Positions 35,401-49,800 of a stretch of 64,000 nucleotides of DNA are shown in pieces (the first letter of the stretch is position 1; every line of letters begins with the position of its first letter). Both the position numbers and the translations under genes were made by a program. Location: NCBI GenBank assembly GCA_012932295.1, contig JAAONU010000011.1, positions 45,944,352 through 46,008,351 of the forward strand. The letters run 5' to 3'. Source of the stretch: Cyclina sinensis. Taxonomy: Eukaryota; Mollusca; Bivalvia; Venerida; Veneridae. The notes beneath the pieces are model-generated. The model worked only from the letters and a program-made list of their open reading frames with translations. It did not search any database and had not been told where the DNA came from.

Positions 35401-38400
35401 ACCGCCTGTTGCATATTTCGTGTTGGCTTCAATTCTTAAATGAACAGAACATAACTTATAGAAGAGTGTCAGACAGAATCGAAAAAAAAAGAACTTTTTC
35501 TAGACTAGTCCCCCTAATGAATGTTCCCTTTATTGCTACTTTGTGTCTATTGTTAACTTCGTAATGGCAGCGGTCATCTCTTTCAACGAGTGTGAAATCA
35601 TATATTCGAAGCTTAATGATTAACTGATTACAATTATTTCGTTTGTCATTAGACAGTTGGAATAAAGTATTAGGTCTTTGGTTATCTTGCTGTTCCGACT
35701 GGGATTTCACTAGTTACGATTTTGAACAAACATAGATCTTTCTAACATTATTCGTCAGACAGATTTTTGAGCAAAGATCTTTTGACAAACAAGTCGTTTT
35801 GACGCCTGCTTTAAATCAAGTTTAGTACGTCATATGTTCTGAGCTTCTAGCTTTAAATGATCACATTTGTCACTGGATGCTGCTAGGTTCTGACAAGTAG
35901 TCTATGGAAATCTTGATCTTCCAATTTTTATGGCATCAGGTCTGATAAACTTTCTTACATTACAACAGTCTTATTACAAAATGATTTGATTGTCCTTTTG
36001 CCGATTAATTACAATATGAGCATTGATGAGTCTGTAAATACAAAATCTGACATTATGATTAAGGAAGTTGCAGTCAATTTTAAAAGGAATCATGCTTATT
36101 TCAATCTTAAAGCTTTCAAAGGTACAATTCGAAATCGACAGAAATATCAATGTATCAGTCTGCTTGCCTTTAACGACTTATTGTGAAAATAACGTGTCAA
36201 CACATGCAAGCATTACATTTGCTGGTGAAGAATGTGTTTTCTGTTTCCTCGTTATTGATAGCACTTCGTTTTTGGGAAGTCTGAATTGATGAAAGTACAT
36301 CTGGCATACGTTAGAGTCGTTAAAATGCGTGATTTATTTAATCTGCTCTGATATTGAAGTGAAAAATATCTGAATGAATAATTTTTTTTTCTGACATGTT
36401 TTTTGTAAACACTGGTCGCTTTATTAGAAAGGAACCTCTGCTTAGAAATCTGCTCAAATGATTTTATTCACAGAAATAGGAAATGAGCCTGTGTGTACAG
36501 TACTGCTGATAGACTAACATCATTTTACACAAAAATTAACCGTTCTCTTTCATTTTGCTATTGTATGTTTTTCTTTTGTATATTTACTTCACTTCTCTCA
36601 CATAATTTTGACGATTTTGGAGAAGTAAAATTGATAACAGATTTCTGTGCAGTGTCTACTTAAGATGCTGTTAAGGTTTAGTTCTACTTTTGATTGAGGT
36701 AATTAATTTTATAAACAGCCGAATAAAAATTAGAACAATTTTTCATAATTGAGATTCAGAAAAACAAAATTAATTCAAACAGCAAACATTATAATTATTT
36801 TTCCCGCATGAAAAAAAATATCTTCTCAGCAGATTACAGAACGTTGATGTTACTTTGTTACGCTGACCGTTGAACATTATACTTGATATAAATATTTAAG
36901 CTTTTATTTCTTTATCATGCTACATACATGTAAATGCGGTTACATTTTGTTGCTCAACTTTCTCTATCAACATAAAAAAGCAGATAAATAATTATCTTAG
37001 AGTGATATACAGAATGCTAAAAATAATAATATGCTCCTAAGGAGATCCTTATGTTTCTTTGCTTTAAAATTGAACTGAGTTTATCATGAAAAGGGGAGAG
37101 TGCTAAGGTTCCAGTGTTTTCGTGTGCAATTATAAAATTGTAGGAGTTGCTTACAGAAACACTATTGAGCATTTTTAAACAAAGGGCAATAACTCCGCCA
37201 AAAATAATCGAACTGCAAAAGCTAAAATTGGCCGCGGCACTTAAAACTACTAAGTAATCATTGTTTGAAAGATTGGTGAAAAATACATGCGAAATGTAGG
37301 AGTAAATTCTAACAAAGTACAATAACTATGACAAAAATAATTGAATTGCAAAAGCCTGATAATTTATACCCTCGGGCACTTGACAAGGATCATTTTATGA
37401 AAGTTTGGTGAACATCATACTATATGAGAATTGTAGGAGGAGTTGTGCACAGAAGCAGTATTAAGTAAAATTTCACAAAGGGCAATAACTATACCAAAAA
37501 TAATAAAATTGCAAAAGCCAGACTTTAAGCATTATGGCACTTCAAATTTATCTTTCTGTAAAAGTTTGGTTAACATGATATGAGAATTGTAGGAGTTGTG
37601 CATAGAAGCAACTCTACCAAAATTATTTGAATGGCAAAACCCTAAAATTATGTGCTGCGGCACATGATGCTGATTATTCTTTGAAAACTTCGTGAAAATT
37701 GCATTGAAAATGTAAGAGAAGTTGCACACACAAGTAAAAATTAAGTAAAGTTAAAGAAAGGAAAATAACTCAATAGTAATAGCTCAATACCTTTACAGTT
37801 CGTTATTGTATTTATATAAAAATAGTAAAAAAAGCATTATCCTATATACACTTAAACTTTCGTTTTACCTTTCTTTCGCCATTGTCGTTTTACAATATTG
37901 AATTCCTCTGAAACATGGGGACTGTTTGGAATGTTTTGGAACTATAAAGCGCCGTCTTCATTTGTGATATTTCTTGCCCCTTTGGATCGTACAGTTTATA
38001 CAAGCTATTATTACAAGTACCACGACAAAAAAAATCCTCGTTATATTTTGTTTTTTAGATACTGATATTTTTTGAATACTGTTTTCTCTTAGTGATATTT
38101 TCATTGAATAACATAAGAATTTTCTAACCTTAGGAAAGTTTTATAGCTTGATATTTTTATATCAAGAAGACATTTTAATATATGAATACACATTCACATA
38201 ATTTGTGTTTCAGCTTTAAAAAATACTGACAGTGTGGTAAATATACGGCTGACAGTACGTTTTTGGCCAAACAGATAATAAAACATTCATTTTCAAATTG
38301 GATAAATGAAAATTGCTCTAGGAATAGAAATTGCAATAACGATTTACACCGCAGGATTTCATCTAAACTGGCCTGACAACGGCAAATAAATCGAGTAATG

Positions 38401-39945
38401 TGGTGAAATGTAAAACAAAAACAGCAACAACACATGTATTAAGGATTTGTTACTTCATCACGATTTAGACATTATAAGGAAAAATAATGAAAGCAACACT
38501 GTCAACAAAATATAAGGTTTCCATTTCAGTGCAAACCATTTTCACCGTGATGATTTGCATGATTTCAATTCTGTACTTCTCTGAATGAAAGAAATTTTGA
38601 TATTTTGTTTTTCTATACGTAAATTAGGAGTGTGTCATATAAAACTTTAAAACAAAACTTACAAGTGGCAAACAAACGAGCTCCATAAAACATATACACT
38701 TGAATATTACTGTGAAACATATTGTTAATTTCCGTCCAGGTATAGTTAACATCAGTCTGTCGGCGTTTGCTTTTAAACAATGAGTGAATGAAATCATTTT
38801 CGGAGCTGTTGGTAGCGCCATTTTTGTGTTTTGATATTGAAATCCCTTAAACTTTGAATGGACTGTTCCAAATTCAAAGCTGAGCAAATCCATTACAAAA
38901 TTCCAGCATGTTCAGGGTTAACAATATAGTATTCTGATACCAGTGAGGAAAGCTGTTGGTAAATAGTAAGTAAAAAGTATTTTTATAAACGTAGAATTTC
39001 TGGGGCAGAGAAATAGTTCATGTTATGTCAACACTTTACGGCTTTGAAAAGGAGTATACGTCAAGATAAGCAGTTGGCTATGACCGTTTGTACTTCTCTA
39101 AAGGTTAATACTGTCTCTTCATTGCTGTCATTACATTTTCCAATCGAATTGAAAGTCATGTTTGTCGCCTATTTTTTCAATTCTTTATTCTGTCGCTGGA
39201 ACAATTCCAGCATGGACATTGTGCAATCTAAAATAACGATTTTAGACATTAAGATTACGGCAGTTGCAGCAAAATTAATTAGAATTTAAAATTATTGGAA
39301 TTTCGATTTTAAAAGCTTTTATTAAAAGCAGCTTAAATGCAAATTTGACACACACAACTAACCAAGTCTGCTGGTCTTAAATACTTAATGTGGAAATTTG
39401 GTGTCAACATTCAAATAAGATTGTGTTTTAGTTACCTCGTTTTTGTTAGCATTGGAATTAAAATACGAGACAAATCTTATACCGTTTGAATTGAAATTTA
39501 TTTGGCCTATATATAAAAATCAGTAAAATTTAAAACTCTTTCCATTTCTGTTAAAGTGAGTAAAATGCCAAAATGAGTCTGTATATTATCTGACAGGTCG
39601 TTTCTTATGTCTTGAGAGAAGATTGCTTATTTGTTACCTGTTCAGATAATTGAAATTTTCCCAAAGAAAAAACTTTCTATTTCATTTATAACTATTATTC
39701 AGCAAGAATTCTAATTCTATACAGAAACGAATTTTCATAATTGTTTTATTTACGATTTTTTTTCGTTTCAGCTGGGTTTACAAACACACAATATTTGGTT
39801 TGATAAGTAATTACGTCTCAGACAAAATGCAGTTAAAATTTTGAATGTTGTGTATGCAAGGTGAAATATATCGGTTTATAAATCTTTTAGCTATGTGTTA
39901 ATTAATCTATTTTAATGAATTTTAATGGAGGTGGAGATATCAACT
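32486..39945 (+). repeat. Array unit U1
   Basis: This 7.5-kb unit is nearly identical to 43,880-51,815 (U3) and alignable but diverged to 51,888-58,934 (U4). Landmarks in order: AACGTGAAAACCATAGACC (start), an acceptor-like CACATGCAG|TGGGCG at 34,610, a module around 35,590-35,960 present twice (GATTACAATTATTTCGTTTG), an internal 145-bp tandem repeat at 37,180-37,740, and an X-like tail at 38,440-39,440. Frames of 60-100 codons recur in U1 and U3, but many are frameshifted between copies, and differences in the rest change amino acids about as often as not. I call no genes. Confidence 0.85.
37180..37740 (+). repeat. Internal tandem repeat of unit U1, about 145-bp period
   Basis: Four imperfect units are marked by AAAGGGCAATAACTCCGCCA or variants, then ATTGCAAAAGCC, then GCGGCACTT, then TTGTAGGAGTTGTGC. 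The same array lies at 48,590-49,170 in U3. The words GGGCAATAACT and 'GGCACTT' recall other bivalve-type repeats in this window, so this is probably an old inserted element carried along by the unit. Confidence 0.6.
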
Positions 39946-40355
39946 GTTGATATGTGTTTGTAATCGAATTCACATAATATGTCAAATATATAAAACCATA
40001 AATATTACGTTGTTAATTTGTATGAATCACAATAATTGATCTGATGCCAAAGATAGTCCTTCAGAAATGCCTAAAATTGTGCATTTTATGCACAATTCAG
40101 AATTAATAGTTTGGGACTAAAAAGTGAGTTCAAGAAGAAAAACAGTACAGAAACACAAAAAACAAACAAACGGAGATAAACAATAAAACGTACGTAGATT
40201 GTACTTAAATGAGTCACAGATATTGCCTTAATATAAAAAACATAATAATGAAACATTTGAAAATAGATAAAACACTTTTTCCTTTTTTTCTAATCTTCAT
40301 TTTCTGCAAAATTCTGACACAGTGATGTGGGTTGAAATGTCATATTTGACAAATC
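39946..40355 (+). repeat. Truncated start of a second array unit after U1
   Basis: It matches 52,312-52,723 closely. Relative to that copy, about 500 bp (51,815-52,312) is missing at its left edge. It is also distantly related to 32,880-33,240 inside U1, showing that it is an internal part of the next unit. It stops abruptly at the dispersed repeat that follows. Confidence 0.75.
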
Positions 40356-40584
40356 CATGTATAAAAAGGGGCATAACTCTGTCAAATGTGACCTTGACCT
40401 AGAAATTTTGGCATCAACTCGACCCTGTTGTCATAAGCAATACAATTTGAAAGTTTGATAAGATAATGTTTAGAAATGGCAAAGTTATAGCCAACGTTAA
40501 GTTTTCGTGACGGACCGACGGACCGCCGGACCGACGGACAAAGCGATCCCTATGTATCGCCTTTTCTTCGAAAGGGCGACACAA
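40356..40584 (-). mobile_element. Short dispersed repeat at the copy junction
   Basis: About 230 bp with GGGGCATAACTCTGTCAAAT, GTGACCTTGACCTAGAAATT, a run of GGACCGACGGACC, and an end TTCTTCGAAAGGGCGACAC. This is the style of the bivalve-type repeats elsewhere in the window. It sits exactly between the end of the first X-P-U copy and the start of the second. Strand is a guess. Confidence 0.6.
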
Positions 40585-42050
40585 AAAAGATAGAGAAAAT
40601 AATAAAAAAAAAAATAATGATAACACTTGTATTATGCACCGGTAACTACATCACGATTTAAACATTATAAGGAAAATAATGGTAAAAACAACACTGTCAA
40701 CAAAATATCAGTTTTCCTTTTCAGCGCAAAACAAGTTTCACTGTTACGTTATGATTTGCACGATAACCGGTTTAAAGATTGCGAACTTTTCTGAATGAAA
40801 AATACTTAAAATTATTGTTTTTCTGTACACGCATTAGAACTGCGTCACATAAAATTTTGTTTAAAAAAGAACTTGCAAATCTCAAGCAAACAAGTTTCAA
40901 AAGAAATATTCTTTTATTGTTACAGTAACTGTGAAATATGTTGTTAATTTTGGTCTAGGAATGGTTCGCAAGACAAATTAGCTTTGACTTTAAGCATCTA
41001 TCAGTCTGTCGGAGCAAACAGATTACAATAATTTCGTTTGTTATCAGATACTGCTAGAGGGATTTTGTCAGGGAGTCTGATTATGCTAACCTTCTGAATG
41101 GAATTTCACTATGTCCGATATTGACAAAATTTGTATTTTCTTTTACATTGTTATAACGCCAAGTAAAAATTAAAAAAAAAATTTGACAAATGATTCGAAT
41201 AGCTTTGATGTAAAATTGTATTACCTCAATCAAAAGACTTTTGCAGGAGAAAAAAATCGTTTGTTTATAGTATGCAAGAATAACTGTAACTTTATGATGA
41301 AAAAGGAGTACGAGTTAATTATATAATTCCACTACATATACTGACAAGTGGCATGTTTCTTTTTGCGTTACAGCTCCAAATGTTTTAAAATTGCTGTTGT
41401 TCATGATTTTAACAACGCCGGATAATACAGAATGATGGATGTCGGTGGGTAATGCTGCTGGCTAGTAATTAGTAAGAAATGTATTCATAAACGTAAAATT
41501 TCTTGAGCCGAGAAATTCTTCATATTACATCAACACTTTCAGGCTTTGAAAAAGATAAAACGACATGACAAGCAGTTTACTTTTGTAAATATCAACACTG
41601 TTTCTTTATTACCATATTTACATTTTCAAATTTAATTGCAAAGTCATGTTTGTCGCCTATTATTTTCATCCATTTTTTGTCGCTGGATAAATTCCATCAA
41701 GGACATTGTGAAATCTGTAAACAGGAGCATAGACAATAAGAGTACGGCAAATAAAGCATTTAAAATTATTGGCACTTCAATTAAATTAGCTTTTAATTTA
41801 GAAGCGACTAAACTGTATAATCGGCACACACATAAATGTATCAACCTGATGCTCTATGAAAACTAAATGTGGAAATTCGTGCCATCATTCGAAGTGGATT
41901 GTGTTTTTGTTAACTCGTATTTGTCACCATTCGTTTTTTATTACGCATTAGATACGTAATGAATAAGTAAATTAGACCTCTTCGTAATTCAACACAATCA
42001 TTTTGAGAAACACTGATAAAACCATTATAAGATGTATAGAAATCAAAAAG
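40585..42050 (+). repeat. Segment X, copy 2
   Basis: It is nearly identical to 8,335-10,095 but lacks the 274 bp at 9,711-9,984; the join at about 41,935 reads GTTTTTTATTACGC. It runs directly into segment P at 42,051 and so represents the site without the 20.55-kb block. Confidence 0.85.
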
Positions 42051-43879
42051 GTAAAGTCTGCCTATAAAAAGATCGTTGCATTTTTGCTAAAAGTCCACTG
42101 AGTGAGTTTATGGTGAAGTGGGCTAGTTCGGTCCCTGCTTTTTGTGTGATGACGATTTAAAAAAAATAAACTGAGTAAGTTGATGGTTCAAAAAGTTCAG
42201 AGCGTCAAATTTTAAAGTTATAGCACGCAGCAAGCTTTAAGGTTTATGTGTCTAGATCAGTACTGAAAAACATAAACACATCAGCAACAGTCTAATAATT
42301 TACATAGAACTTATAAACATCTTTTAGACCGTATGATATTCAGTTTATATTTCTAGAATTAAAAATCCAACTTCATATATTGTAAATCAGCTCCTGTGGT
42401 ATTTGGTTTTCTATTAATCTTTTTGTTTAATCTCCTTATAATCAATATAGAGTTAAAATCGTCCTACTTAGCGATTATCAGCCGAAGACTTTGTTTAAAA
42501 GAGTTTATCTGAATCTCTCTTTTTTCAAACATTCCTTAAATATTATATATTTATATATTTCCACCACTAAATTTTCTATATTTTTGTAGGATTTTTAATA
42601 AACATGTACTCATATCTTGAAACTTCAGTATTCTAATACTGTTAAAAATATTTTTTTTTAAATTGATGGGCGTAGTTACAGTAAAAATATTAATGCCCCA
42701 TAACAGTATAGTTTTCGGTTATTGGCAAACATTTAACGCGTGTAGTAATCGATTGTCCTATAGCCGTAACAGTTTAGGCTATAAACAAAAAATGGTGATC
42801 ATTTCAAGTAAAATAAATTAAATTTTTAGTCATGATTAAAATATATTTATTCCATTTAGTATATTTTTTTATGGTTAAATATTTTTTATATTTAATTAAG
42901 GTATTAGATTCCTTATACCCTACCTAGAAGAGTATTCAGTTCCATTAATTTGTATAGGACTGAGCCATTTTCACTGAAAGGCATGGGTTCAAACCCCACT
43001 CATGCCATTTTTTTTCTTTAGGTTATGGCTGTTTTACATTATTTTGGTTTTACAACAATAACTTTTATAGACTTCAAATTCAATATCTTTCATTTTAAAT
43101 GTATTTCAATTGTAACAAAGCCTTTCAACATGGTAAATCGATTAAAATTTGGGTATCTGTGATTTCAGTTATAAATTTCTCCAAAATTAGACGGTAAAGG
43201 TATTTGATATTTTGCCAATTTGTTAAGAAAAGTACATGAATAAAAATGATTATAGCTAATTTGAAGCCCCGAAGATTTATGTTAAAGTTTACGTTGATAA
43301 CATTCCCTCATAATGAAGTGGGTGGGGTAAATTCGTGCTATGTCTATAATCATATTTCGTTTCTTTTCACTTTTGGCTTTTTATTTTATTTGTTTTTTTT
43401 TTGTCAGCAGATCTTTATAATATGAATGATTTCATACCAAGTAACAGTTTTTTTTATATTCAGTCTTAGAAAAAAACATTGTGTTTCTCTATACCTTATA
43501 ATCCGAGTAAGTCGGTGAGGTTTGAAGTGAATATTAGTCATTAATTGAAGCCATCATGGTAAAAGTGTCTCATATTGTCTATATTTTGTCCTAGGATAGT
43601 ATATTCCTTAAAAAAGGTCAATGTAATGAGGGCTGACAAAATGTTTATTAGTATTCTAATATCTTAACGACTTTATTAAATTCAGCATTACTGCGTTATT
43701 TTCGGAGGCAATACACTAACAATTACGAATTATGCCCTAAATATCATAACATCAGTACTTTTAACCAATGGCAAACTTCCTACTTCAGCTGAAGATAGTG
43801 TATGTTACAATTTCATTAGTTACAAATGTAGGTCAAAATCGATTTTAATACAACTACGCCGAAAAAAACGGTTAGTTCC
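42051..43879 (+). repeat. Segment P, copy 2
   Basis: Counterpart of 30,648-32,485. The tRNA-like B box GGGTTCAAACCCC is preserved at 42,984-42,996. Differences are mostly single bases and homopolymer lengths. No gene is recognised. Confidence 0.8.
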
Positions 43880-46800
43880 AATAACGTGAAAACCATAGAC
43901 CTTTATGTTGAGAAGCAGTTTGTATCCTTTACAAGATAGTATGAGTTGTAAAACTGATTAAATTTTGCCCCGTATTTCTAAAATTAAAATTAATTTATTT
44001 CCGAACAGAACTTGTTCATTAAAATGTTTCGAACTCAACAAGTAAACATTGAGATAAGGTAAACTAACGATTGTGAGAACATGAATTCATTGTTAATGTT
44101 CTACAAACGCTCCTTTTAGATGTGTTATAAGGTACATAAAACTGCAGAGTGATCAGTTTTTCTAATAAGAAAACATAGCCATTCAAAGCAGGACAGTCTA
44201 GTTTCAATCCCACAAATAAACATGTATCATCGAAATGAAATTGCGATAAGCATTTTGACTGAATTATGTCGTGAGAAATATTTGTGGTAACACTTGTTTA
44301 TTATCGACTTCACATAATATATCAAATATATTATTGATTACAAGCTGTTTCAAATTTCGGATGAACCACGCTGCTTCTAAACACAGTAATCAGTAGTGGT
44401 GTATTATCGTAGAAGTTCGTACTATGTTTGAATAAACAGATTGCAAAATCATAGCACGATATTTCAATAATTATTTTAACTGTTTCAAAAAACTTAGTAG
44501 CAATCTAGTACAAATTTTAATTGTTTGAATCACACTAATTGACCTTAACTAAAAACTAGTCCTTCAAAAATGCCTAAAATTTTGCATTTTATGCACGATT
44601 CTGAATCAACAGTTTGGAGTTAATATGTGAGTTCTGGAATTAAAAAAGATATATTTAAGAAAAGTACAAATGTAGATTTTACTGATATGAATCACATTGC
44701 CCTATTCATAAAGCACCCCTGTCGCGCCAAAAGAAAAAATAAAGAAAAGGCAAAAAAGGGGGGAAAAAGATAAGAATCTTAAAAAATATTTTATGCTAGG
44801 TTCTGATACTCTTACACTATAAAAGTTAACTAAAAGCAAAGGGATGTAACAAAATTGCATTGAATGACACTACATGCATGTAAAGCGGGCGCTTTTTCAG
44901 CTGTCGATCTCTTCAAACTCTACTCATACACAGATTCCATTTCAGTTAAAACGTTTCTGACACAAACAATTTGGTCTGATAAGAATCGAGTCTATTTAAA
45001 AAAATTAATTAATTAAACTTGTCGCACCACGATAAAAAAAGATTGGCGGGATAAAGGCTGTAAAAGATAACCGGATAACGAAGATACAGATGAATATCAT
45101 TCGTTTCATGCTAAAATATTTACAGCACTAAAGTGCAGTTCCGGTCACAACATAAATTTTTCTGACATAATGTGTATTATTTCAATATATCTAATTATCA
45201 GCTATTATCATGTTCAATAATTGTGACATTCAGTACTAAAATCTTAATTAATTGCCTCACAGAAGAGTTTATTTGAGAAACTTTGCAGGCAAAACTGAAA
45301 CCGAGTTTATAAAGAATATAAGAACCCTTGGAGTGACTTCGGCATCTTTTTGTTCAAAATAGCTCGTGACAACAATGACTTTTTCGAAATGATACAAATA
45401 CAGATATTTATGTATATATTTAAATATTTCTTTTCTACTTTACTGTCAGGAATAGTGCTGAGTTATTGCTCATACAGAGACATTTAAAGCAAATAACTTT
45501 TTATCATAAAGATAAAAGTTGTTTCCAGGAAAGAAATTGTAGTGTTTACATCGGAAGTTTTCTGTTTCAGGGTTAACATCGAAATTATAATAATGATAAA
45601 TGCAACACGGTTAACAATATAAACTCGTTTTTGCTTTTAATGAAAATCCAGTCTTTATATGAAAATTACAGATCTGAATTCGAAATTCGAAGCGACATCT
45701 ATTTATTTTGAAAACAACACTGGTAAAAGTGTTGAACATGAATGTGCATGTAAAAAAAGAACAGAATGTTTCTTTTTGTAATTCGATTAAAGCTTGACTG
45801 TTGATACACGTAAAAGACAAAAACATTACAGTTCAGTTACCATCTTTAGTACCGATATTGTCTGAACATTGTTTTTCCTCTGACAAGTTAGTGCATTAGT
45901 GTAATAGTTAGCAATGTCGTTGTCCGTTGTTAGATTTCATTTGAATGGTTAATTCCAAAGCATGAGGAAGTAGATGTTTTATGATCATCTTTTATCTATT
46001 TTCACATGCAGTGGGCGTTTATCTAAATGACGATTTTAATCAATACTCTATAGTTGTCAACATGCCCTCTTATCACGTTTTTACCAAGATATGGAAATGT
46101 AATCACTTTGGCATTTCCTCAATTATCCAGTTATTACTCTAGGCTTTTATTTTACCGCTTTTGTAATGCTGCACGGTATGAAAATATGCTTAATTGTTAC
46201 GATAGTCGTACAGTTATGTAGAAACAATAAATCTAAATAAAAACATTGCATGCTAAGTGAAATTAGAGATAATCATATTGTTGGTCTTTTATCATTAGAT
46301 TGAAATATTTATTTTGTTATGTCGTTTTCTTTTTCGTTTGTCTGTTACTCTAGCGTGAACGCATATACGAACAGTCAGTTCGTAAATCATAACGAGCCTA
46401 CAGTAAATAAGATTTAAAAAGAGAGTTGATTTTTTAAAATTTTATTCTGTCCTATATTTTTTTTGTTCGCGCCCCGCCACAGCCCGAATTGCAATGACTC
46501 GTTACAGTTCACTTATTGTACATTTTATTGAAAGTATATCAAAACCATCGAATAAAACATTGTTTTACTCCAAATGTTATATTTTAATATGATAATTATG
46601 TTTACCTGTATTATTTAATGTTAATGCAGTGCCTAACAATCGGTATAAAAATCTTTGGACGCTGCAATGACGATCTAGTAGCCTTCTGTAAGAAGGTGGC
46701 CACACTTTTTCATATTTTTTTAAAGCATAAATTACTAATCCCATGCAATTCATTAAATTTCAAAAGGTCCAAATATATTAATCCTTTATGACCGCCTGTT

Positions 46801-49800
46801 ACATATTTCGTGTTGGCTTCAATTCTTAAATGAACAGAACAAAACATATAGAAGAGTGTCAGACAGAATCGAAAAAAGAAGAACTTTTTCTAGACTGGTC
46901 CTCCTAATGAATGTTCCCTTTATTGCTACTTTGTATCTATTGTAAACTTCGTAATGGCAGCGGTCATCTCTTTCAACGAGTGTGAAATCATATATTCGAA
47001 GCTTACTGATTAACTGATTACAATTATTTCGTTTGTCATTAGACAGTTGGAATAAAGTATCAGGTCTTTGGTTATCTTGCTGTTCCGACTGGGATTTCAC
47101 TAGTTACGATTTTGAACAAACATAGATCTTTCTAACATTATTCGTCAGACAGATTTTTGAGCAAAGATCTTTTGACAAACAAGTCGTTTTGACGCCTGCT
47201 TTTAATCAAGTTTAGTACGTCATATGTTCTGAGCTTCTAGCTTTAAATGATCACAAGCATTCATTTTCTTTTGTCAATGGATACTGCTAGGTTCTGACAA
47301 GTAGTCTATGGAAATCTTGATATTCCAATTTTGATGGCATCAGGTCTGATAAGCTTTCTTACATTACAACAGTCTTATTACAAAATGATTTGATTGTCCT
47401 TTTGCCGATTAATTATAATATGAGCATTGATGAGTCTGTAAATACAAAATCTGACAATATGATTAAGGAAGTTGCAGTCAATTTTAAAAGGAACCATGCT
47501 TATTTCAATCTTAAAGCTTTCAAAGGTACAATTCGAAATCGACAGAAATATCAATGTATCAGTCTGCTTGCCTTTAACGACTTATTGTGAAAATAACGTG
47601 TCAACACATGCAAGCATTACATTTGCTGGTGAAGAATGTGTTTTCTGTTTCCTCGTTATTGATAGCACTTCGTTTTTGTGAAGTCTGAATTGATGAAAAT
47701 ACATCTGGCATACGTTAGAGTCGTTAAAATGCGTGATTTATTTAATCTGTTCTGATATTGAAGTGAAAAATATCTAAATGAATAAATTTGTTTTTTTTCT
47801 GACATGTTTTTTGTAAACACTGGTCGCTTTATTAGAAAGGAACCTCTGCTTAGAAATCTGCTCAAATGATTTTAATCACAGAAATAGGAAATGAGCCTGT
47901 GTGTACAGTACTGCTGATAAACTAACATCATTTTACACAAAAATTAACCGTTCTCTTTCATTTTGCTATTGTGAGTTTTTCTTTTGTATATTTACTTCAC
48001 TTCTCTCACATAATTTTGACGATTTTGGAGAAGTAAAATTGATAACAGATTTCTGTGCAGTGTCTACTTAAGATGCTGTTAAGGTTTAGTTCTACTTTTG
48101 ATTGATGTAATTAATTTTATAAACAGCCGAATAAAAATTAGAACAATTTTTCATAATTGAGATTCAGAAAAACAAAATTATTTCAAACAGCAAACCTTAT
48201 AATTATTTTTTCCGCATGAAAAAAATATCTTCTCAGCAGATTACAGAACGTTGATGTTACTTTGTTACGCTGACCGTTGAACATTATACTTGATATAAAT
48301 ATTTAAGCTTTTTATTTCTTTAGCATGCTACATACATGTAAATGCGGTTACATTTTGTTGCTCAACATTCTCTATCAACATACAAAAGCAGATAAAATAA
48401 TTATCTTAGAGTGATATACAGAATGCTAAAAATAATAGTATGCTCCAAAGGAGATCCTTATGTTTCTTTGCTTTAAAATTGAACTGAGTTTATCATGAAA
48501 AGGGGGGGGGGGGGTGCTAACCCGTTGTTTTCGTGTGCAATAAAAAAAATTGTAAGAGTTGCTTACAGAAACACTATTGAGCATTTTTAAACAAAGGGCA
48601 ATAACTCCGCCAAAAATAATCGAACTGCAAAAGCTAAAATTAGCTGCGGCACTTAAAACTACTAAGTAATCATTGTTTGAAAGATTGGTGAAAAATACAT
48701 GCGAAATGTAGGAGTAAATTCTAACAAAGAACAATAACTATGACAAAAATAATTGAATTGCAAAAAAGCCTGATAATATATACACTCTGGCACATAACAA
48801 GGATCATTTTATGAAAGTTTGGTGAACATCATACTGTATGAGAATTGTAGGAGGAGTTGTGCCCAGAAGCAGAATTAAGTAAAATTTAACAAAGGGCAAT
48901 AACTATACCAAAACTAATCAAATTGCAAAAGCCAGACTATAAGCATTGTGGCACTTAAAATTTATCTTTCTGTAAAAGTTTGGTTAACATGATATGAGAA
49001 TTGTAGGAGTTGTGCATAGAAGCAACTCTACCAAAATTATTTGAATGGCAAAACCCTAAAATTATGTGCTGCGGCACATGATGCTGATTATTCTTTGAAA
49101 ACTTCGTGAAAATTGCATTGAAAATGTAAGAGAAGTTGCACACACAAGTAAAAATTAAGTAAAGTTAAAGAAAGGACAATAACTCAATAATAATAGCTCA
49201 ATACCTTTACAGATTCGTTATTGTATTTATATAAAAATAGTAAAAAAAAGCATTATCCTATATACACTTAAACTTTCGTTTTACTTTTCTTTCGCTTTTC
49301 CATTGTCGTTTTACAATACTGAATTCCTCTGAAACATGGGGACTGTTTGGAATGTTTTGGAACTATAAAGCGCCGTCTTCATTTGTGATATTTCTTGCCC
49401 CTTTGGATTGTACAGTTTATACAAGCTATTATTACAAGTACCACGACAAAAAAAAATCCTCGTTATATTTTGTTTTTTAGATACTGATATTTTTTGAATA
49501 CTGTTTTCTCTTAGTGATATTTTCATTGAATAACATAAGAATTTTCTAACCTTAGGAAAGTTTTATAGCTTGATATTTTTATATCAAGAAGACATTTTAA
49601 TATATGAATACACATTCACATAATTTGTGTTTCAGCTTTAAAGAGGCTGTACTCCAGATTTGACATAATTTTTTTTTTCATAAATTATATATTTAGATGC
49701 CGTGAGATTATTACAACATAATATTTTACTTCAAAACTGATTATAAAAGTTAAAATAGAATAAAAAAAATATTTTCGCTCCAGCCTGATTTGAACTCTGG

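Noticed and set aside
35456..35710. Minus-strand frame of 84 codons (MKSQSEQQDNQ...), also open at 46,819-47,100
   Set aside because: The differences between the two copies nearly all change the amino acid, so there is no sign of constraint. The frame recurs only because the DNA is duplicated.
39020..39289. Frame including MFVAYFFNSLFCRWNNSSMD, also at 50,898-51,179
   Set aside because: The related sequence at 9,410-9,520 and 41,640-41,740 is in a different frame relative to the same DNA, so the reading frame is not conserved.
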